Below, piece by piece: positions 5,923 through 9,780 of a stretch of 9,780 bases of DNA (within the stretch, counting starts at the first letter, position 1; every line of letters starts with the position of its first letter). The notes beneath the pieces are model-generated. The model was not told the origin of the DNA and made no database searches. It was given only the letters and a program-made list of their open reading frames with translations. Origin of the DNA: Methanobacteriota archaeon (GTDB lineage Archaea > Methanobacteriota > Methanobacteria > Methanobacteriales > Methanobacteriaceae); NCBI GenBank assembly GCA_023409695.1, contig JAEYQZ010000110.1:1-9780 (forward strand). The letters run 5' to 3'. Both the position numbers and the translations under genes were made by a program.

Positions 5923-6215
5923 TTTTTTAATTTATTAGAAATAATACTCAGTATTACTTTTTGATTAATATTTTAAAGAATTATTTCTCGTATTTAGAAT
6001 ATAATTTTAATTAAATTCTGCTTTTTCTACTTAATAGTGTATTTGATATAATTAAAAATTGTTTATAAAATAATTAAATATTTATTTAGTGTTTTAAGGT
6101 TATTTAGGCAATATAGGAAATTTGAATCAGTTAATAATTTTTCCATGTTTTTAGGGGCTAATTTCAGCTAATTTGAATTGAAATTATTACAAATTATGGG
6201 ATATTTAGGCCGATA
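5923..6215. other. AT-rich intergenic region with one 15-bp palindrome
   Basis: Twenty bases after the 73-residue gene stands a perfect 7-1-7 palindrome TAATACTCAGTATTA (5942-5956), followed by C and a T5 run. It may serve as terminator hairpin of that gene or as another copy of the TAATAC/GTATTA operator word. The rest, to 6215, is AT-rich without gene-like structure. Confidence 0.5.
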
Positions 6216-6242
6216 GTAATAAAAATGAGTATTTTTTATTAC
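6216..6242 (+). promoter_or_regulatory. Inverted repeat upstream of the cbiM promoter
   Basis: GTAATAAAAA (6216-6225) and TTTTTATTAC (6233-6242) are perfect 10-bp arms around seven bases. The same GTAAT/ATTAC words form the arms of the cluster upstream of promoter copy 1. The element ends 26 bases before promoter copy 2, consistent with a regulator binding site. Confidence 0.5.
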
Positions 6243-6267
6243 GAATTCACTGAATTTTAGCTTTAAA

Positions 6268-6304
6268 GTAATAATACGAAACAAATAGAAAGTATTATAT
6301 ATGA
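6268..6304 (+). promoter_or_regulatory. Promoter copy 2, cbiM operon
   Basis: TATA box TATTATATA (6293-6301) with the purine stretch AGAAAG before it; a start near 6323-6326 is expected. The 37-bp block is nearly identical to 5461-5497. Here TAATAC (6272-6277) and GTATTA (6292-6297) form an inverted pair 14 bases apart, overlapping the TATA box. That is reminiscent in geometry of NikR-type half sites (GTATGA-N16-TCATAC in E. coli). Regulation by NikR is inference only. Confidence 0.65.
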
Positions 6305-6317
6305 TCATACTTCACAC

Positions 6318-6340
6318 TCCTCCTACAAACAAATGGAGGA
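6318..6340 (+). promoter_or_regulatory. cbiM ribosome binding site and complementary TCCTCC
   Basis: GGAGGA (6335-6340) is the ribosome binding site, nine bases before the ATG at 6350. TCCTCC (6318-6323) is its exact complement, 11 bases upstream, so a transcript including both could hide the site. The predicted start near 6323-6326 would exclude most of TCCTCC, so this works only if transcription begins slightly earlier. Confidence 0.45.
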
Positions 6341-6349
6341 TTGAAAAAT

Positions 6350-7024
6350 ATGCATATACCAGATGGTTTTATTCCGTTGTGGCAGTGTGCCATATATTAT
6401 GTAATCGTGATTATTGCATTGTATTTCTCCCTTAACTGGGCGAAAAAGAATCTGGATGAGAGGACAGCACCTTTAATGGCAGTTTTAGCCGCAGGAATAT
6501 TTGCCATAATGTCACTGAACATACCTATACCCTGGGGAACCAGCGGGCACATGGTAGGCGGGGCTTTAATAGCAATTATATTCATGGCCCCTGAAGCAGC
6601 GGTAATTATATTTACATTAGTGTTATTGGCCCAAGCCTTAATTTTTGGAGATGGGGGAGTAACAGCAATAGCTGCTAATGTACTTAACATGGGAATTATT
6701 GGAGGAGTTGTCGGGCTTTACACATTTAAGGCTCTTAGAAAGCCAGTAGGAAAAGTACCTGCAATAGCCATAGCATCATGGTTGTCAATTTTCCTGGCAG
6801 CCGAAGCAGTGGCTGTAGAAATGTGGCTAGCTGGAACCTTCCCATTAGACTTAGGCTTATTATTTATGGGACTGTATCATTCTGTAATCGGTGTCATAGA
6901 AGCTATTTTAACAGTCGTAGTAATTTTAGGTTTAGAGAGTGTACGGCCGGATTTACTGGCATGGAACCGGAAAAAAGACGTTGAAGATGTTAAATCTGAA
7001 TCTATGGAGGCAGCAGCAAAATGA
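6350..7024 (+). CDS. cbiM: CbiM/NikM-type nickel/cobalt ECF transporter substrate-binding membrane protein
   Basis: This 224-residue integral membrane protein is the S-component that binds Ni2+ or Co2+ in energy-coupling-factor uptake systems. I choose the ATG at 6350 because it gives the canonical N-terminus MHIPDGF. In this family the free N-terminus and His2 coordinate the metal, so an upstream start would destroy function. The in-frame TTG at 6341 lies directly on the ribosome binding site. His67 in GTSGHMVGG corresponds to the second metal ligand known from the NikM2 structure. About seven hydrophobic segments follow, and the C-terminus is charged and cytoplasmic. The stop overlaps the next start (ATGA at 7021-7024), so both genes are one operon. 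Nickel or cobalt preference cannot be read from the sequence, although the PDGLE partner leans towards nickel. The symbol cbiM is the family name. Confidence 0.95.
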   Translation: MHIPDGFIPLWQCAIYYVIVIIALYFSLNWAKKNLDERTAPLMAVLAAGIFAIMSLNIPIPWGTSGHMVGGALIAIIFMAPEAAVIIFTLVLLAQALIFGDGGVTAIAANVLNMGIIGGVVGLYTFKALRKPVGKVPAIAIASWLSIFLAAEAVAVEMWLAGTFPLDLGLLFMGLYHSVIGVIEAILTVVVILGLESVRPDLLAWNRKKDVEDVKSESMEAAAK

Positions 7025-7320
7025 GTCCTAAAGACAAAAAACTGGTAATAGCAGGACTGGCTATTTGTTTTATAATAGCATTTATGTCGCCTTTCATAGC
7101 TTCAAGCAACCCTGATGGACTTGAAAAATCGGCAGAACAATTATCCACAGCTGAAGAATCTGGAATTTACGAAGCACCACTACCTGACTACACATTTGAG
7201 CCACTCGGAAAATTTGGTGAAATAGCGGCCTTAGCTATTGGTGCTATTGTAATGCTGGTACTGGGATATGTTGTTGCTATGATTTTTAGGAGAAGAAATC
7301 CGCCGGAATTATCGGAATAA
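7021..7320 (+). CDS. PDGLE-domain protein, NikN/CbiN-like accessory component
   Basis: The product has 99 residues with two membrane segments (about 8-27 and 66-89) joined by an extracytoplasmic loop, and a short basic tail (RRR, 90-92). The loop begins with SNPDGLEKSAEQ (29-40), the PDGLE signature, and ends with YTFEPLGKFGE, as in proteins found next to or fused to CbiM/NikM. These small components (NikN or CbiN) are needed for metal loading of the S-component. GGAGG at 7006-7010 stands ten bases before the ATG, and the start overlaps the cbiM stop, indicating translational coupling. The true CbiN family has a different loop (DFxGAD), so NikN/PDGLE is the better name. An oligo-T region follows the stop, and no cbiQ (T-component) or cbiO (ATPase) follows. 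Confidence 0.9.
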   Translation: MSPKDKKLVIAGLAICFIIAFMSPFIASSNPDGLEKSAEQLSTAEESGIYEAPLPDYTFEPLGKFGEIAALAIGAIVMLVLGYVVAMIFRRRNPPELSE

Positions 7321-7323
7321 ATA

Positions 7324-7350
7324 ATTTTTATTTATTTTTTTATTTTATTA
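7324..7350 (+). terminator. Oligo-T terminator of the cbiM operon
   Basis: Shortly after the stop at 7318-7320 comes a T-rich run, ATTTTTATTTATTTTTTTA, continuing to 7350. Such tracts end archaeal transcription. The region lies in the 50-base gap between the convergent cbiM operon and the GAF gene. Confidence 0.55.
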
Positions 7351-7370
7351 AATAGAAGAATATAAAAGGT

Positions 7371-7958
7371 TCATAATAATTTTTCAAGGACAATACCATA
7401 AAAAGCAGCAATTTTCTCAGTTATTTCCAAATCTTTATACGTATAATCTTTTTTAGGGTTACCAAGGACAATTTGGCCAGTAAGCTCGCCTGTTGAAAAT
7501 ACAGGGACAGATAAAAACTGTTTTACAGGAGTATGTCCCTCTGGAATCCCATGGGCAGCCTCATGAGTAGTAACATCCTGTGTGTAAAATGATTTCCCTG
7601 TATCCAGTGAATATCCCAGAAGTCCGCCGTAGGTCCCATCTTTTCGCACTGGAAACCGTGCTTCGCCAATTTCCTCGTACATATCGCATTCAAGCGTCAT
7701 TTTGGTGAATGAAATACCTACGCTATCCTTATTTTCAGGATCTACATAGGCTACATAACAACATTTGCTTTCAGTTAATTTGGTTATCTCTTCTAATATG
7801 ATGTCTGAAATTTCTTTAAGAGAAAAAGCAGTAGAAACATCTAAATCAGGGATCTGATTTTTATCTCCACTTTGGATGTATGATTCAATAAATTCAATTA
7901 TAGTTTCCCGGGTTTTGTTGGATTTATCTGGAAATTTTAAGTTTTCTTCAACTTTCAT
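7371..7958 (-). CDS. Stand-alone GAF-domain protein
   Basis: The 195-residue soluble protein is a single GAF domain (about 46-193) after a short helical N-terminus. Typical of the methanogen GAF type are LLGYSLDTGKSFYTQDVTTH (113-132), GIPEGHTPVKQFLSVPV (137-153) and the final strand GQIVLGNPKKDYT (161-173). These are normally found inside PAS/GAF sensor histidine kinases, yet no kinase, HTH or output domain is present here. It can be a ligand or redox sensor acting through a partner. Cys66-Cys67, Cys91 and three histidines (132, 136, 142) are candidate ligand or redox residues, but none is diagnostic. The ATG at 7958 has GGGAG about seven bases upstream. The gene follows the S26-like gene by 33 bases on the same strand, so they are probably co-transcribed. 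Domain call is firm, role unknown. Confidence 0.9.
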   Translation of the reverse strand: MKVEENLKFPDKSNKTRETIIEFIESYIQSGDKNQIPDLDVSTAFSLKEISDIILEEITKLTESKCCYVAYVDPENKDSVGISFTKMTLECDMYEEIGEARFPVRKDGTYGGLLGYSLDTGKSFYTQDVTTHEAAHGIPEGHTPVKQFLSVPVFSTGELTGQIVLGNPKKDYTYKDLEITEKIAAFYGIVLEKLL

Positions 7959-7991
7959 CCTTCGTCTCCCTGATTGATGTTTGGCATTAGT

Positions 7992-8624
7992 TCATCTGTA
8001 TAAATCAAGCTTTGAATATATATGATCGTTTTTACTTATAATTTTAATTAGTTTCCCGGTTATGTATTCTAATGGAATTTCTAAACCATTTTCTACCTGA
8101 ACAAACTTATGTCCTTCTTTTTGAAATAGTTTTTCTACTTTTAGAATTTTAAATGGTATAATACCAAGTATTTTGGCTTTTGAAAACCAATAAAAAGAGG
8201 CAGGGCAAATTTGAGGCCATAAAATCAGATCACCAACTTTGATGGATCCGGGGTTCTCTTTAACAAAAAGCAGATCATTTTTTAGAGCAAAGGGCTCAAT
8301 ATCTTCCTTTAATTTTAATATAATAGTTTTATCATATTTAAGAGGGCGATTATATTTTTTTAGGATTTTTAACAAGTATCTTGATGTTATAATTTCTAAA
8401 TTATCCTTTGAATTAACATTCTCAAGTATACTCTCTTGAACTCCTCTTTCAAAGGCACCTGTAAGCCTAATCCATGCATCTAACTCGTTGCAGAAAGTGT
8501 TCTTACTTGTAGAACGCATTGGGCACTTCCAGCAGTATTTATCCTTTAAAATTTTCTGTATTCTAGCATGGAATTCCCTTGAAATTTCGCTGAATTCATC
8601 TAATGTGTCTGAAAGCTCGCCCAT
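7992..8624 (-). CDS. Cysteine-containing protein with degenerate signal-peptidase (S24/S26)-like domain
   Basis: The product has 210 residues from the ATG at 8624. GAGTGAT just upstream places the start here, as in argD; the longer GTG frame from 8633 would overlap that site. Residues about 1-70 are helical and carry CWKCP and a third Cys in the pattern C-x2-C-x10-C (31, 34, 45), perhaps a metal or Fe-S site together with a later Cys (140). Residues about 100-196 read like the beta-rich S24/S26 fold: DIEPFALKNDLLFVK, then SIKVGDLILWP, later IPFKILKVEKL and EYITGKLIKII. They mirror the signal peptidase pattern SMEPTxxxGDxVxV, IxVGDIIxY, HRVxxV and IIGKV. The catalytic Ser is Asp108 and the following His/Lys position is not kept, so activity is unlikely. 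There is no membrane anchor. I do not know this family; the fold call is by eye. It precedes the GAF gene in one probable operon. Confidence 0.75.
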   Translation of the reverse strand: MGELSDTLDEFSEISREFHARIQKILKDKYCWKCPMRSTSKNTFCNELDAWIRLTGAFERGVQESILENVNSKDNLEIITSRYLLKILKKYNRPLKYDKTIILKLKEDIEPFALKNDLLFVKENPGSIKVGDLILWPQICPASFYWFSKAKILGIIPFKILKVEKLFQKEGHKFVQVENGLEIPLEYITGKLIKIISKNDHIYSKLDLYR

Positions 8625-8633
8625 ATAAATCAC

Positions 8634-8760
8634 TCAAGTTCTTTGACCTTTTACATTTCAGAGTAATAAATGTTTTTTTGTAGTCATGATTATTTTAAGC
8701 TAAAATAACTTTATTTAAACACTGTTTTGATATTATTCAATACGGGATAGTATTTGCCAA
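8634..8760 (-). promoter_or_regulatory. Probable promoter region of the S26-like/GAF operon
   Basis: The gap after the glycosylase stop contains, on the minus strand, a TATA-like TTTAAATAA (about 8711-8719), an inverted pair ATTTTA-agc-TAAAAT (8692-8706 on the plus strand), and TTTATTACTC (8661-8670), a word related to the TATTAC elements of the cbiM region. None is decisive. The glycosylase gene has an oligo-T poor end here, so read-through is possible. Confidence 0.35.
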
Positions 8761-9735
8761 CTATTTTTTTAAGGTTTTCATAAGTCCTGATTTCCGTGCG
8801 TAATGGAATAAATACAATTGAGTATAACCCGCATAATTTCCAAACCTTTCTATGCCAAATTTTCTCATTTTAGGATTTGTAACATTTTTCCCGTCAAAAT
8901 AAAGCTTGGCAACGATTCTGCTTATCCATATATCTACTGGAAACGCTTTTCCAAACCCATAACCATAAAGAAGAATACAGTCACCTACTTTGGGCCCCAC
9001 TCCAGGAATCTTGAGTATTGTATCAAAAGCAGCTTCATAATCCATTTGGCTAATTTTCTGTAAATCTATTTCGCTTTGAACCATTTCAGATGCTTTAATT
9101 ATGTATTTAGATCTGTAGCCTACGCGGCAGCTTCTAAGATCTTTCCATGATGTCCGTGTTTTAAGCAGTTCTGGATTACATGTTTCTTCATCAAACTCAT
9201 GTTCAGGGGCATTTGCAAGTATTTGTGGGCTAGGAAAAGAGTAAAATGTACCTGATGAGAATTTGTATTCATTTCCAAACTTTTCCTTTAAGAGATTTAT
9301 TGCTTTGTTCCACTGTCTTATAGAATTGTGAGCGGAGGTTATAGAACATATAATTGATTCAAATACATTATCAGCTTTAAACAGCCTTAATCCTTTACAA
9401 AAATCGATTGTAGGTTCTAACTTAGGATCATTTCTTAAAAAATCGTATAATTTAGGGAGATCATCATTTAGCCCAAAAATTTCCATTATTTTAGCCTTAA
9501 TCTGTTCTTCATTTATTTCTTCTCTAGACTCAGCTATTATATCAATTGGATCATTACTATTGGGTTCATGGGCTATTTTTACAAGGCAAGCGTTATTATC
9601 TACAGATATTAATTCTTGAAAGTATTTACCTTTCTTCCCCCAAGCTGGCTGGGAAGTCTGGCCGCTTCCAATAGTAAGTTCAATATCAAATGGTCCTTTA
9701 AATTCATGGGGTTCTATTTTAAATCTGGTTTTCAT
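8761..9735 (-). CDS. ogg: Ogg1-family 8-oxoguanine DNA glycosylase/AP lyase
   Basis: The 324-residue bifunctional repair enzyme of the helix-hairpin-helix GPD superfamily removes 8-oxoguanine opposite cytosine. It has the N-terminal OGG domain (about 5-115, with GQTSQPAW at 25-32) and then the HhH-GPD domain. The hairpin KIPGVGPKVGDCI carries the catalytic Lys249, and PVDIW carries Asp268, by chance the same numbers as in human OGG1. Gln306 and Phe310 in TQLYLF match human Gln315 and Phe319, which recognise 8-oxoguanine, and GYR (206-208) matches the cytosine-contacting Arg204. The Asn-rich loop of human OGG1 (149-154) is replaced by TSAHNSIR (133-140). Length suits the eukaryote-like Ogg1 group rather than the shorter Ogg2 or AGOG. 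There is no strong ribosome binding site before the ATG at 9735, but a TTTAAT box lies 25-30 bases upstream, so a leaderless transcript is plausible. Confidence 0.92.
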   Translation of the reverse strand: MKTRFKIEPHEFKGPFDIELTIGSGQTSQPAWGKKGKYFQELISVDNNACLVKIAHEPNSNDPIDIIAESREEINEEQIKAKIMEIFGLNDDLPKLYDFLRNDPKLEPTIDFCKGLRLFKADNVFESIICSITSAHNSIRQWNKAINLLKEKFGNEYKFSSGTFYSFPSPQILANAPEHEFDEETCNPELLKTRTSWKDLRSCRVGYRSKYIIKASEMVQSEIDLQKISQMDYEAAFDTILKIPGVGPKVGDCILLYGYGFGKAFPVDIWISRIVAKLYFDGKNVTNPKMRKFGIERFGNYAGYTQLYLFHYARKSGLMKTLKK

Positions 9736-9780
9736 AATGCATCGTTATTATTTAAGATCATTAAATTACAATAATTTTTC

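Noticed and set aside
6341..6349. TTG start of cbiM three codons upstream
   Set aside because: It touches the ribosome binding site and would bury the metal-binding N-terminus MHIPDG; the ATG at 6350 is correctly spaced.
6397..6690. Minus-strand open frame across cbiM
   Set aside because: Shadow frame; the hydrophobicity reflects the membrane gene on the other strand.
8625..8633. GTG start for the S26-like protein
   Set aside because: The GTG is itself part of the GAGTGAT ribosome binding site serving the ATG at 8624.
1..9780. CRISPR arrays, tRNA or rRNA genes, insertion sequences, phage or defence genes
   Set aside because: No regularly spaced repeats, no tRNA-like GC islands or CCA-type arms, and no transposase, integrase or nuclease frames were seen on either strand.

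Overview
The window looks like chromosomal DNA of a methanogenic archaeon, most likely of the order Methanobacteriales (Methanobacterium-like). The base composition is strongly AT-rich. Ribosome binding sites are of the GGAGG / AGGTGAT type, and upstream regions carry archaeal TATA boxes rather than bacterial -35/-10 pairs. Gene content (lysA, argD, a short single-domain cyclophilin, a CbiM plus PDGLE metal transporter pair, a stand-alone GAF protein of methanogen type, an Ogg1-type glycosylase) fits this group. The assignment is inference from protein types and composition; no database search was made.

Layout. 1-130: the first 43 codons of lysA (minus strand), leaving the window. 131-804: AT-rich non-coding DNA with a hairpin-rich lysA leader and a possible broken mini-gene. 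805-1161: a small four-helix membrane protein. 1232-2407: argD (minus), convergent with it. 2408-2860: a divergent intergenic region holding a tandem hairpin element in the argD leader. 2861-3286: cyclophilin, followed by a second hairpin element. 3594-5237: a 14-helix DHA2-type MFS exporter starting at TTG, with a 16-bp perfect palindrome next to its TATA box and a C-terminal tail of 13-residue repeats. 5238-6349: mostly regulatory DNA around one 73-residue orphan gene (5701-5922). 6350-7320: cbiM and a PDGLE (NikN-like) gene sharing an ATGA overlap. 7371-8624: a GAF-domain protein and a Cys-containing protein with a degenerate signal-peptidase-like domain, probably one minus-strand operon. 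8761-9735: an Ogg1-family 8-oxoguanine DNA glycosylase (minus).

How the genes work together. LysA and ArgD serve lysine and arginine synthesis. The cyclophilin and the glycosylase are housekeeping protein-folding and DNA-repair functions. CbiM and the PDGLE protein form the membrane core of a nickel/cobalt ECF-type uptake system, as expected where nickel (F430, hydrogenases, CO dehydrogenase) and cobalt (corrinoids) are needed in quantity. No CbiQ or CbiO partner lies in the window.

The most interesting structure is regulatory. Two promoters of identical 37-bp length, 32 of 37 positions identical, lie about 0.8 kb apart: one in front of the orphan 73-residue gene, the other in front of cbiM. 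Both sit in a region dense in TAATAC/GTATTA elements. The orphan's leader additionally contains a perfect 14-bp hairpin ending four bases before its ribosome binding site. This suggests a small, probably metal-responsive regulon linking an unknown small protein to CbiM transport.
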